Positions 19,825 to 30,484 of a DNA stretch of 64,000 bases are shown piece by piece; within the stretch, counting starts at the first letter, position 1, and each line of letters begins with the position of its first letter. The notes under the pieces are model-generated. The model was not told the DNA's origin. It did no database searches and saw nothing but the letters and a program-made list of their open reading frames with translations. The position numbers and the translations under genes are program-made. The stretch comes from Doryteuthis pealeii (Eukaryota; Mollusca; Cephalopoda; Myopsida; Loliginidae): positions 76,456,799 through 76,520,798 of the forward strand of contig CM042148.1 of assembly GCA_023376005.1 (NCBI GenBank). Direction: 5' to 3'.

Positions 19825-20400
19825 ACTTTGGTTGATTGGTTGGCTGAATTTTATAGCATGTCAACCCTTGTTGGGTTATTTTATTGTATTTACCGCGTAC
19901 CCCACTTGTACGGGTCAGGCACAAAGTCCCTATTAACGTGGGACCACCCACAAGCCGAAGCTCATGGAATGGCAGGTGCAAAAATTGCGTCGATCCCGTC
20001 GGCATTCCCCTCAAGGGGGCGCCTCAGGCACTGGGCAATAAACCCAGCCCTGCCCCTTTAAATCGAGGAGGCAGGTGTTGCCTGGGGGGATGGTCCCCTG
20101 GGATCGACGCTATTATTATAAACCAACCGGTCCAGCGGCCGAAGCTCGCCGGACCCCCAGTCGAAACCGGGCGGGGGGTTTTATGCCGAAGATGTTTTGT
20201 TTTATATTTAATATATTTTTAGAACTCATGTTTTCTATTTAACCCATAGATGGGAACCTAACAGGTACTACCACTCCGGTTCAGTGCGGACACTGGTGTA
20301 ATGGCAATGAAGGGTCACTCCACACTACCCAGAGTTCCAAAAATTGGAATTTCACCAGTAGATTCAGTCTAGCGTTATAACCAGGACATGACGTAGATGG
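19825..20400 (+). repeat. Repeat D split by a GCR insertion
   Basis: The left end GGTTGATTGGTTGGCTGAAT and TGTCAACCCTTGTTGGGTTA precede the GCR; TTATGCCGAAGATGTTTTGT and the AACAGGTACTACCACTCCGG block follow it. The uninterrupted allele is at 35020-35290. Confidence 0.75.
19885..20178 (+). mobile_element. GCR structured GC-rich retroposon (294 bp)
   Basis: TTTTAT duplicates at 19879-19884 and 20179-20184 flank it, and copy 2 has a single TTTTAT at 35074-35079 with no element: a precise empty site. The outer stem GCGTCGATCCC/GGGATCGACGC encloses hairpins CCCCTCAAGGGG, CTGGG..CCCAG (loop CAATAAA) and CTGCC..GGCAG. GTGGG..CCCAC precedes the stem and GGTCC..GGACC follows it. The frame at 19884-20222 ignores this symmetry and is not considered coding. 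Confidence 0.82.
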
Positions 20401-20689
20401 AATACATGATTAAATTTTGTGTTAAAATTCAGAAAAATGTGACAGGAACAGTTAAAGTTTACTTCTTGTTTTGGAGATCGATTTCTATCGCAGGTTCACA
20501 CTCTTAAGTGATACAAGATGGCTGAGAAGCCGTAGAAAATAAAACCCTGTTCATTATTTAGGCCAGCTGCATTCTTGTATCTGTTTAAAAGTAAAGAGTT
20601 TCGAATAAACCATTTATTTTAAGGAGGGATTCTCTGTGGCTGAACAGTCCATGACATGCAACACTTCACTTTAGCCCTCACTTAGGCTA

Positions 20690-20990
20690 GACGGGCGGTC
20701 GGAGAGGCACCCTCTGATCAATAGGCTGGTCATGTCAAGCCTAATCACCTATATGATTGTCCCAACTCCTCGGCCCTCATGACAAACCCCGACCTTTTTT
20801 AAAACATATGTGCTAGAAGTCGGTGGCTGAAGGTCTTAGTGTCATGGGTATGACGTTAAACTACATTAATAATGAAGTTATAATTTTGGGGATTGGGGAA
20901 GTGTGGAGTACTACATCCCCGCTATTACTATCAGGTCCACTCAAACCCGGAGTGGTAGTACCTGTCAGGGTCACATAGAAAAATGAGTTA
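20690..20990 (-). repeat. Repeat D-related copy
   Basis: The minus strand carries GACCCTGACAGGTACTACCA, CTCCGGGTTTGAGTGGACCT and GTAGTTTAACGTCATACCC. Upstream sequence includes the GTGCTAGAAGTCGGTGGCTG segment and an ACTCCTCGGCCCTCATGAC segment that other D copies lack. Confidence 0.6.
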
Positions 20991-21354
20991 TAAAAATACT
21001 TTCTTTCTTTCTTCCCTTTTTGTAGCCTGCTTTCACCAAAATACCTCGACCACTCAATGTCTCTATTCTACTTAAAAGTTGAAGTTTTATTTACAATGAA
21101 TGAAGATAGTTTTTGATGGGTGGGAAAAATAAAAGAGATGAACTCTGCTCTAATCGACCGGTTAATTGACGAACCGAAGGAAATGCTTCAAAAAATGAAA
21201 ACTTTTGTCGGATCTAATTGACGTTTGACGGTGAAAATAATCGGTGATGAATTTAAATTAAGCAGCTGATTTTCAGTCAGATTTCTCAAAATGGAAAAAA
21301 ATCTGTACACATTATAAACATTTTTGTGGCTTACTGAAAAAAAAAAGAAAGAAA

Positions 21355-21625
21355 AGTCCATTCTAGACACACGATGAAAAAGTTTTGAATTACAGAAAAA
21401 AAAACTTTCTAGACACACGATGAAAAAGTTTTGAATTACAATAAAAAATTAAAAAAACCTTTCTAGACAACGATGAAAAATTTTTGCATTACAATAAAAA
21501 AAATTCCTTTTCTAGACACGTTGAAAAAGTTTTAGATTACAGAAAAAACCTTTCTAGACATACTATGAAAAAGTTTTGGCTATCTGAAAAGAAAAATCCT
21601 TTCTAGACATACTATTAAAATTTTT
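21355..21625. repeat. Tandem minisatellite, about 6 x 49 bp
   Basis: Each unit starts TTCTAGACACACGATGAAAA and ends with AGTTTTGAATTACA plus an A-rich spacer. Units diverge toward the right end, where ACATACTAT replaces ACACACGAT. The same array occurs at 36280-36550 and 60115-60400. Translations of this array are not meaningful. Confidence 0.88.
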
Positions 21626-21629
21626 TTGA

Positions 21630-22400
21630 TTTTTCGGACTGTTGTCCTCATCTTTGTGTTTTTATATACCCTAATAAAAATGAGGACAACAGTTGAAAAA
21701 TCAAAATTATACATATCAAGCTTCATCTAAAAATTCACACAAATAATACCAAATCGGTACGGATCCTATACATTACAACAATGGAGACATGGAACAACCG
21801 AGGGGGGGGGCGGAGGATACACTGGCCGAAACGTTGTGTTTTTACATACCACAATAAAAGATGAGGGCAATAGTTCGAAAAATCAAAATAATACTGAAAA
21901 AGTTTTTGCACTGGAATCTGTTCAATTAACAACAGTAATCCCTTTCCTGCAACAATCTGTTTGCTACCACAGTAAACTCTTTCCTCTGACCATCCTTCTC
22001 TCACAACAAACACAGAAGTCGTCCGAATTTCACCACTTTCGCAGTCACTTGCTTCGTTCCTCCTTCCAGTGTCAGCGACCGTCTACCTCTCATGCAAATT
22101 ACGTCTCGTCCCATCCGGGTCTCTCGTGCACGGTACAAGCGATTCTTTGCTGCTTACGTTGGGGATATCGGCTATGCCCATTACAAATATATAGTAAGAT
22201 TTATTCAGCAAATGATATCAAATCGGTACGGACCCGACATATTACAACAATTGAGACAGATAGAAAAACTCAATCTATCTGTTCAAAATGATTTCTCCAA
22301 TTTGAATAATCCCTATGCTCGGATAGACAAGTAACACCCGAAAAAGGCCGGAGGTTAGAACGGCTGAAAAATTATGTTTTTATGTACCACAAAGATGATG
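21630..22400. repeat. Diverged fold-back P-like composite
   Basis: A short inverted pair (GACTGTTGTCCTCATCTTTG against AAAATGAGGACAACAGTT) lies at 21635-21695. Further P-type words (CACTGGCCGAAACGTTGTG) occur at 21822, and CCGAAAAAGGCCGGAGG at 22338-22354. The 80-codon frame at 22092-22334 is preserved in copy 2 but broken in copy 3. It has no recognisable domain and overlaps a repeated word series (AAATCGGTACGGA), so I do not call it a gene. Confidence 0.5.
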
Positions 22401-22984
22401 ACAACAGTCAGAAAAATCAAAGTTATACAAGCATGCAATGAGTCTAAAATCTTAATAGAGCGGGCTTGTATTTGACAATGAAAAAACAAAAAAACAAAAC
22501 AAAACAATTGCACAGTTAATGAATTTAACATAGTCGGTGGGATTCCTATCAAGGAAGTTGTGCGTACCAAAAACTGTGGTTATGACGAAACTAACAATTA
22601 AAATGAAGCGTCGTCTCTGCGAATCATAAAAAGAGGAAGAAAATACCAGCCCGTAGCTGAGACGCTCCTTTGAAGAAGTATTAAAAGTGACGACCAGATG
22701 GATTCGTTTACGAAAGAGGAACTATGAGTTACTGGTTAATCCGAAAACATTATATCTTAATCTGAAAGCACTTCTTCCTGTTCCGCTGAGGAAATCCGGC
22801 GCAGTCAGGCATCCTTAAAGGAGCATATCAAATTTCACTAATTCAATAATATAAAAAAATTCTTTCCATTTAGAACTGTTGTTTCTTGTTGTTATTAGGA
22901 ACGTCTTCTGTGGGTTTTTACTCATTAAACCTTAATCCAAATAATATCATAACGATAGTACGCGGATGTTATTACAGTGTTTCG

Positions 22985-23535
22985 TTACAAAATAATGAAA
23001 GCATCATATCGCAAGTTGGTTATTATTAGGTAATGGAACGTTGTAAATGATCGTCTCTCTTGTAGTAAAAGTTTGAGGAACCTATTTTCATCATCATTAT
23101 TATTATTGTTCACTCCTTTTGAGTTTTCTCCACCAGCGTTAGCTGATGGCCTTTCACTGGAGTCTGAGTAACAAGTCTCCTCAGGTCTCCAGGACTCTTC
23201 TGAGTCTCTGGCAGATTGCAGCAGTGCAGTGTTCTGAATGGTATCAATCCTTCCTTTGATTTCCAAACTTTCCAAACCCTTTTCCAATCTTTTTGGGACC
23301 GTTCCAAGTGCACCAACTACACTTGGTATAACTTCGACTTTCATATTCCATAACTTTTTCAGTTCTCTGGCAAGGTCCAGGTATTTGTCCATTTTTTTCA
23401 TTTTCCTTCAGCTTCACTCTGTGATCTGCTGGAACTGTAAAATCCAGCAGTTGACAAGTTTTTTTTCTTTTTTGTTAATCAACACTAGGTCTCGTCTTCT
23501 TGCTGGGATAAGGTGATCCGTTTTTATAAGTCACA
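22985..23535 (-). pseudogene. LINE C-terminal fragment, restriction-like-endonuclease type
   Basis: Minus-strand translation gives, across one frame change, a DLVLIN-type segment, LDFTVPADHRVKLKENE, then DKYLDLARELKKLWNMKVEV, IPSVVGALGTVPKRLEKGLE and IQNTALLQSAR. This word series is common in invertebrate non-LTR elements whose C-terminus carries a restriction-like endonuclease with a PD..D pattern. Most of the reverse transcriptase is absent because the 5' side ends in an (ATT)n run. Copies at 37870-38425 and 61770-62345 belong to the same locus. Clade assignment is from memory of the motif. Confidence 0.68.
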
Positions 23536-23549
23536 GAGAATTTTATGCG

Positions 23550-23552
<3 letters not shown>

Positions 23553-23593
<41 letters not shown>

Positions 23594-23595
23594 TA
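23553..23595. repeat. (TTA)n microsatellite
   Basis: About 13 TTA units directly 5' of the LINE fragment on the minus strand. Confidence 0.9.
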
Positions 23596-23670
23596 CTTAA
23601 AAGGTCGATTTTAGAGGCCATTAAGTTCGATGTAGAGTTACATCTTATGTTATTATTAGGTAATCTAAAA

Positions 23671-23912
23671 GTAAGTAAAGTCGTCGGGGAGGCCTAAAGT
23701 TGGTAGCAGCCATACAGCGAGGAAGTCTATCCTCTTGCTAGACCGAGGAGATTGTTTTGCCGTCTCAGCTGGAGCGCCACACCTACCATCAGCTCCTCAC
23801 GTTACCGCACAGATCCCTGTGCTGCTCATACGCTGAGTTGGCGAGGGCCGGTATCAAACTAGGAACCATGGTGTTCCTAGTCGAACGCTCTACCGACTAA
23901 ACTAAACCGAAC
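23671..23912 (-). repeat. tRNA-SINE A
   Basis: On the minus strand the head near 23912 has TTTAGTTTAGTCGGTAGAGC and a B box AGTTTGATACC; the body runs through GGTGTGGCGCTCCAGCTGAG to GGCCTCCCCGACGAC. The B box carries a T where most copies have a C. A 14-nt deletion removes the ACTAGTGAAAAG word retained in copy 2. Confidence 0.82.
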
Positions 23913-24163
23913 ATTATTAAGTTATGTAACGTAGTAAATACTTGCTTCTCCTAGACTAAAAGTTTGGGGAATCTACCTTCATCCTTATTATCATTATTTA
24001 CTTAAAGGCCGCTTTTGGCGACCTTTAATTTCGATGTAGGGTTACATCTTATTCATATAATATATTCTAAAGTAGTCACTTCGAACAAGAGCAAAAGTAT
24101 GTGGAACTTGGTGATAATCAAATGCTGAACGTTAGCTTTTTAGTAGTTCTTTTTAGTTATATT

Positions 24164-24164
24164 T

Positions 24165-24207
<43 letters not shown>

Positions 24208-24261
24208 TAATATAATATATATAATAATAATAATATAATATAATAATAATAATATAATATA

Positions 24262-24316
<55 letters not shown>
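24164..24316. repeat. (TAA)n tract with TATAA interruptions
   Basis: About 150 bp of ATA/ATAATA units. The length and interruptions differ in all three copies (39052-39367 and 62965-63112). Confidence 0.9.
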
Positions 24317-24317
<1 letters not shown>

Positions 24318-24404
24318 TAAAGGTCGTACTAATTGTAATTAGTACACAGAGAGCGGTCCCCATAGGGTTGAAAAAAGACTAGAAAAATTGAAAATCAGAG
24401 GAAG

Positions 24405-24512
24405 AGTCGCAACTAGTCTAGGAGAAGGAAAACTCTGAATACAAACCTGTTCAGCTATACTTAAGAAATGTATCATGTGTCACATTATACCCATGCGGAA
24501 TTGTTGATTAAC
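24405..24512 (+). repeat. tRNA-SINE B 3' fragment
   Basis: Contains GCAACTAGTCTAGGAGAAGG, CTCTGAATACAAACCTG and the terminal GTGTCACATTATACCCATGC. The head is missing. Confidence 0.7.
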
Positions 24513-24579
24513 ATTTATATTTTTAAACCACCGTACACTATAAACAGTAATGAAGAAAATCGGAATGAGGGTTAACATT

Positions 24580-24946
24580 ATTTGGATTATTCGGACTATT
24601 GTCCTCATCTTCATTGTTATCTGTACAACGTTTCAGCCGATGTGCCCTCCGGTCTTCATCAGGTATTTCTTGTCGAACTCAGGGAACCTTCTATTCGAAC
24701 TCGGGGACCTTCTATTCGTAAACGAGAACCTATTTGTCATAATCGGGAGCCATCATGGAACACTGAACCTAACCCTTTATTCAGTTCACAGGGGTATCCT
24801 ATTTTCATTCCGTTAACTGAAGAAGGTCGAAGGACACATCGGTCGAAACGTTGTATAGATAATCATGAAGATTGGGACAATAGTCCGAATAATCCAAATA
24901 ATACTAATTATCAAACCTCATCTAAAAAAAAAAAAATTCCAAGAAA
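24580..24946 (+). mobile_element. Fold-back P element with 13-bp target duplication
   Basis: GAGGGTTAACATT flanks it at 24567-24579 and 24947-24959. The left half carries GTCCTCATCTTCATTGTTAT and CGATGTGCCCTCCGGTCTTC; the right half is its inverse with scattered changes (ACGTTGTATAGATAATCATG). The tail is AATTATCAAACCTCATCT plus an A run. Confidence 0.85.
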
Positions 24947-25619
24947 GAGGGTTAACATTTAGTGATATCAGTCTTCACAAACGTGAAGGGGCTACTTGCC
25001 GGTTAAAAAAAATCTGCATACAAAATTCTTTCTATGACGTGAACTCAAATATCAAATAGTAGTACTCGTGTGAAATACGTAACTACCCTCACCGGGAGGC
25101 CATACCATATAGAATTTAACAAGTTTAATTTAGTCCAGTACAAAAACCAACTAAACAAGTTTCATACTGAGAAGTGTCTTCTTGCCAGATTTGAAAAAAA
25201 AAAAAAAGTCAGCATTTGAATTCCTTCGAACATCAGTGGTGGAAATAAGCGAAGTTATCAGCTACAAAACAGGCCACTTTGTCATGAAATATGATGTTAG
25301 AAATATTGCATTTGTGTGTCAGAGTTGATTACGTTCACTCGTTCAAGGTGTTCTTGTTTTTTTTTAAAAGCAATGTCTTTTGTTTTTTGTTTTTCGGCTT
25401 CTCAAATACTGAGAAACGTGACATTCTTTGAGCCAAATACACTAATCTTCAAACAAAAGCATTGACATGACACTGGGCAAATCCTAAACACCTGACATTT
25501 GTCAAGAACACTAATGAAATCGGTCAAAAGAGAGAAGAAAATTACAACAACCACTAATAAAAAAAGAGAAAGACTTCTCTTTTATTTCCTTCCTAGGCAT
25601 CTTTGTCATATAATAAACA

Positions 25620-25890
25620 GTTGGATGGTTTGGATCTTACGGCATGTAAAGCCATGCTGGATTATTTTACGCTGATGATGGTTTGTTTTATTAATGCTTG
25701 ATGGGCGCTCAATTTATCTTAGGCTCAATTTAAAAAAAATATATTTTGTTCTATTTAACCCATAGATAGGACCCTAACAGGTACTACCACTCCGGGTGAG
25801 AGTGAAGCTTGGAGTAATAGTGATGAAGGGGTACTCCACATTCCCCAGACCTTCAGAACTGGAACTTCAGCATCAGTTTAACATGATTAG
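25620..25890 (+). repeat. Repeat D
   Basis: GGATGGTTTGGATCTTACGG at the left end and AACAGGTACTACCACTCCGG in the centre. It runs into a 5'-truncated SINE A at 25898. Confidence 0.65.
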
Positions 25891-25897
25891 CACAGCA

Positions 25898-26052
25898 TGT
25901 ATTTTTGAGGTAAATTGGGGAGCTGATGGTATGGGTAGTGCCCCACCTCGGACGCAAAATTAATCTCCCTGGTCTAGCACTAGTGGAAAGGGAATATACT
26001 TCCTCGGTGTCCGGCTGATACCAACAATAGGCCACTTCGCCTACTTTACTTT
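25898..26052 (+). repeat. tRNA-SINE A, 5'-truncated
   Basis: The body starts at the GAGGTAAATTGGGGAGCTG word and ends GGCCACTTCGCCTACTTTAC. The head is absent. Confidence 0.72.
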
Positions 26053-26077
26053 TATACATGTAATATTTAGTATTTTA

Positions 26078-26420
26078 TAGATATATAGATAGATGGATGG
26101 ATAGATAGATATGAATAGACTGCAATAGATAGATGGATATAAACAGAATAGATAGATAGATATGAACAGACTGAAATAGATAGATATGAACGGACTAAGA
26201 TAGATAGATAGATAGATAGATATAAACAGAATAGATAGATATATATGAACAGAGACAGATAGATAGATATGAACGGACTGAAATAGATAGATATGAACGG
26301 ACTAAGATATATATATATATATAGATAGATAGATAGATAGATATAAACAGACCCAAATAGATAGACGATTATGAACAGAGATAGCAATGAACAGACTGAC
26401 ATGGATAGCTATGAACAAAC

Positions 26421-26453
<33 letters not shown>

Positions 26454-26685
26454 TAGATAGATAGATAGATAGATAGAAACAGACTGAAAGAGATAGATAG
26501 ATAGATAGATTGATGGATGGATAGATAGATAGATATGAATAGACTGCAATAGATAGATGGATATAAACAGAATAGATAGATAGATATGAACAGACTGAAA
26601 TAGATAGATATGAACGGACTAAGATAGATAAATAGATATAAACAGAATAGATAGATATGAACAGAGATAGATAGATAGAGAAAAA
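26078..26685. repeat. TAGA tetranucleotide minisatellite, about 600 bp
   Basis: TAGATAGATAGA blocks are separated by the recurring 12-16 bp words TATGAACAGACTGAAA and TATAAACAGAA, with a CAGA sub-block at 26430-26455. A higher-order duplication is visible (26087-26160 resembles 26510-26590). It is absent from copy 2, where inverted SINE B sequence occupies the same place. Confidence 0.9.
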
Positions 26686-27117
26686 AGATTAACGAAAAGT
26701 GCTTCCAATCCTGTAAAATATTTACAGTGTTTAAGACATAAGAACAAAGGTACAACTATGAGATAACTATAACTATGATATAGGCATTGAGTTAATACAG
26801 TTCTTAATGACAATCATCTACAAATCAAAACACTCTGCTCCCATGATGACCTTATGTTTGCAGGCTTAATTTTGTGTTTTCCATTATTAATATTTTAAAT
26901 GAAAGAATTCATAATGTAAATTTGAATTCAAGAAGTAATCAATCCTCTGTTTAAAGGTCTTACTACCTCAAAGTCACCCAGAGTCAAGACGGAGATTTAA
27001 AAACAATTTCTTTCCTTGTATGCATAGCGTAACAGTTATCGTCGTAAGAAATAGAATCGGAAATCCGAGTTCAAATCCAGGACGGGGCTGTGTTCATTAT
27101 GAAATACTTGAGGGTAT

Positions 27118-27326
27118 GCAAATTAACCAAACCCTATATTATGTAAACTTTTATTTCTTAGTGATATAGAAGATAGATTGCAGGATTTTAAAAGATTTAT
27201 TCTATGTATTAATTTGACTATAAATTATATACTGAATGATAAACTTACGCAATTCCTGGGGGTATTAATGACGTAGGCAGTGACGTAGTTTTTTGTTACA
27301 GACACCGAATCTCCATTATAATAAGA
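27118..27326 (-). mobile_element. Helitron, 3'-truncated
   Basis: The 5' end reads TCTTATTATAATGGAGATTC after a host A (TC complement at 27325-27326). Internal TAAACTTTTATTTCTTAGTG matches the Helitron at 13026. No hairpin or CTAG end. The counterpart in copy 2 ends at 41954. Confidence 0.7.
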
Positions 27327-27422
27327 TGTGAGCAATTGACGATACCAAATTGTTTCATAAGAAATGTAATACCCTTGTCATGATCCAGATATGCTTCGCT
27401 AATGATGGCTAAGATATCTATT

Positions 27423-27424
27423 AA

Positions 27425-27458
<34 letters not shown>

Positions 27459-27703
27459 TATATATAAAGGGAATGACTTATCGTAAAAATATTGGGTTGG
27501 TGTCAATATTTGGTTGGTATAAGTATTACTCGGGTTAACTCAGCGTTATAACAAATATAAAATGCTCAATTACATAAGGAGGGCGAATAATTACAACATG
27601 AATTCCCGCAATTAACTGTAATTAATCAAATATCTTGATTAATTCAGTAGATTTAACCCTGAAGATTCTTATGAAACTCGAGTAGGTTATTTCTGTACAC
27701 ACT

Positions 27704-27746
<43 letters not shown>

Positions 27747-27762
27747 ATATATATATATTACA
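27423..27762. repeat. (TA)n microsatellites
   Basis: TA tracts at 27425-27465 and 27710-27765 flank unassigned AT-rich DNA. In copy 2 the first tract is a CA/TA compound (42051-42081). Confidence 0.88.
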
Positions 27763-28239
27763 GATTAGAAATATAAATCTGGAAAGTTATTGTGCAAAAT
27801 AAAAGAATACAATATTTTTCAATTGAAAAAACAAATATATTTCCTTGTTTTGGGTGTGGTTAGGTTTCTAAACCTTTAGAAGAGACAATCTTCAACAGGT
27901 CGTCCGCATAAAAACACAGTGTTAAGTTATAATGTGGGTCAGAGATAAATGTTTTTAGCATAAAATGTTGAAATAAGAAAGAACAACTTCAGAGTATTTA
28001 TGACTTAGTGTCTTCAAAAAGAAAAGAAAGAAAAAAATCTTGTTAAAATATGATTTACATATTTAACCTTTCAAATGAATTTCAACCCGACATAAAATAA
28101 CTATTTATGACTTTCATTACTTTTTGTCACTTGTAAAACAAAACTTGGTTGACAAATAATTCTCTATTGAAAATGCTTTTTGGTGCATTTTTCTTTTCTT
28201 TTTATCCAGAAATGACAACGGTTCTTCTCGTAATTTTCA

Positions 28240-28575
28240 TATATTACCATCTCGTGAAAACAGCACCCCACAAGGAAGCAGCTGTACGTCTATCTGTCCC
28301 CCTATCTCACAAACCATCCGAATGAGACGGATAAGGCATGCTGGACACTGCTGGATGGAGCAAGGACGAACTCATAAGCGACGTTCTTCCGTGGAAGCCA
28401 ACACATGGACATGCTAATGTGGGCCACCCACCAAGGACCTACATTGACCAACTTTGCGAGGATACTGGATGCTGCGCAGAGGTCTCCCTGGGACAATGAA
28501 TGATAGAGAAGGTTGGCGAGATATTGTCATGGATATCTGTGCTAATTGGACGACATGATGATGATGATGATGATG
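28240..28575 (+). pseudogene. LINE reverse transcriptase C-terminal fragment, truncated by gap
   Basis: Same family as 12505-12845. ISQTIRMRRIRHAGHC-type residues, KDELISDV and YIDQLCEDTGC can be read, but an extra C in the CCCCCTATC run shifts frame. It ends in the GATGAT microsatellite typical of this LINE's 3' end, then contig 1 stops. Confidence 0.7.
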
Positions 28576-28597
28576 ATGACCAATACGATCTGTAAAT

Positions 28598-28697
28598 NNN
28601 NNNNNNNNNNNNNNNNNNNNNNNNNNNNNNNNNNNNNNNNNNNNNNNNNNNNNNNNNNNNNNNNNNNNNNNNNNNNNNNNNNNNNNNNNNNNNNNNN
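28598..28697. other. Assembly gap, 100 N
   Basis: Exactly 100 undetermined bases, the conventional length for a scaffold gap of unknown size. Confidence 0.99.
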
Positions 28698-29167
28698 AAA
28701 CCTCCAATTATTAAAAATGTTTTACATCATATTAGACTGTTGACATATCTACATACTAATAACATGCAATTGTATTATATATACAACAAAATAGCGGTTT
28801 ACAGTGTGAATGGAAGGCTAATTTGCATATTGATATTAGAAATTTGATTTTTTAAATATTGCCTTAGTATATTGATTTCTAATTGTTAGTGTTTTATATT
28901 AATGAATATGAGCAAAACTCTCGTGGATAAATCTTCTAAAAGAAATCCATTAACAAGAAGAAAATAACTGTAATATTATTTCTTTACTTCCTATTTAACT
29001 AAATAGTTAAATTTAGGAAAATTTAAATGAAAGACGGCAGAGTAATGCGAAAATGATGAAAGAGCTAGTTTCAAAATTGTTCTATTTTTCAATCATACCC
29101 TCTCTGTTCCAAATAACATTATATACCATTATTAATTCAGTTTCATTCCGCCTTTCTAATTTAATAT
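28698..29167 (+). mobile_element. Helitron fragment, cut by the gap
   Basis: Collinear with 2070-2550 of the intact Helitron (ATAGCGGTTTACAGTGTGAA, GCTAATTTGCATATTGATAT, ATAGTTAAATTTAGG). The 5' TC end is lost in the gap, and the 3' hairpin and CTAG are missing where large-repeat copy 2 begins. Confidence 0.75.
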
Positions 29168-30451
29168 GACGTTCTTGTAACTCCGAGAGAAAATTTCAGA
29201 TCTTTCAATCATCTTCATATAAAAATGGCATATGAAAGAAATTAAGTGATACATAAGTCAGGTATCTCCTTGGTAAAAAGTTGATGGCTAAATATACAAG
29301 CGACATGCAAACGTATTTCAGTAAGGAAAGCCTATCTAAAACTTGTTTTTCACATTATGTCAGTAATAGATTTTAGTAATTTTCGCCAGACCGCCATAAC
29401 TTTTAGTCTTCACTGCCATTCACCTGCAAACGCAATCACCTCTGCCTTTCAAAGATGTTATATATAAAAAGTACTATTTTAAACGGTAAACAGTTCAAAA
29501 TGCAGGCGAAAGAGGAAGAGTTCTCAAAGTAGCTTTTGACTATCGAGAAGAGAGACCATTCGTTAATCAGAGTTTTCATTCTCCTAAACAGGTTGTGATA
29601 CCAATATTAAAGAACATAGTCTGCCCAACTATCTATCCATAACTGTAGGCAGAATAGTTGGATTCGCACCTTTACCAACGCGATTAATGCTATGTGAAAT
29701 GCAAATACCTGCCGCCCACTCGTCTCGCCGTGTCCAATTCTTACGATCGCCGAACCATTGCAAAGCAAGATTATTCTAATCTCAAAAATATAGTATTTTC
29801 GTTCCCGCCAAGTCCGAAATAGAAAGTTCCCGATTGCCGACAAGAAATACCCTGCATAATGACCGGCGGGCCACATCGGCCGAAACGTTGTACAGATAAC
29901 AATATGATGAGGACAATAGTCCGATAATCCAAATATCATACTATGTATTTGAGGTTATTCAAAATTGCGGCAAATCAAAAGAGTGCCTCCAGCGTTTGAA
30001 GCGAGATCTGTCATCAAATTTTTTGTTGCGCTTAGAAATGCAAACCATTTTCAAATCTACAGAAGAAGTGCTTATGTGTACAAGAAGCATGTCTTCGTCC
30101 AAAAATATTTTAAATATGGCGCTAAACACGCGCGGGTTTCACTACGAGCTTGGTTGAAAAGACAGTCAGCGTAAAAGAAAAAGTTCCGACCACACGCGTT
30201 AGTAAAGAAGGTCAACTTGACAGTCTTCTGCGTCATGAAAAGATCCATCTCTATGATTTCTTGACAAAGGTGCAATTAAAACAATGTTTCTTATTTCTTA
30301 TTCCTTAGGAAAATTTCACTTGTCTATTGAATGATCCTCGCCGTAAATATGTGTAAGTGTGTTATTGTCGCGTTTAAAGCATCTGCGAATATGCATAAGG
30401 CTGTATAAAATGACGTTTAAAACGTTTTTAATTGTAACTTTAATCATTATA

Positions 30452-30484
<33 letters not shown>

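Larger units (their letters stand above)
13970..28597 (+). repeat. Large repeat unit, copy 1 (to end of contig 1)
   Basis: From ACGTTCTTGTAACTCC onward the sequence is matched collinearly by 29168-43190, and from about 17390 also by 56010-64000. It carries a GCR at 19885-20178 and a TAGA array at 26078-26685 that are absent from copy 2. It lacks the inverted SINE B portion present in copy 2 at 41099-41300. It ends exactly at the 100-N gap. Confidence 0.9.

Noticed and set aside
21340..21625. CRISPR-like regular array
   Set aside because: The whole unit repeats, with no unique spacers; this is a eukaryotic tandem minisatellite.
22092..22334. 80-codon frame identical in copies 1 and 2
   Set aside because: The two copies are near-identical overall, so conservation says nothing about selection. 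The frame is broken in copy 3, overlaps repeated words, and has no recognisable domain.
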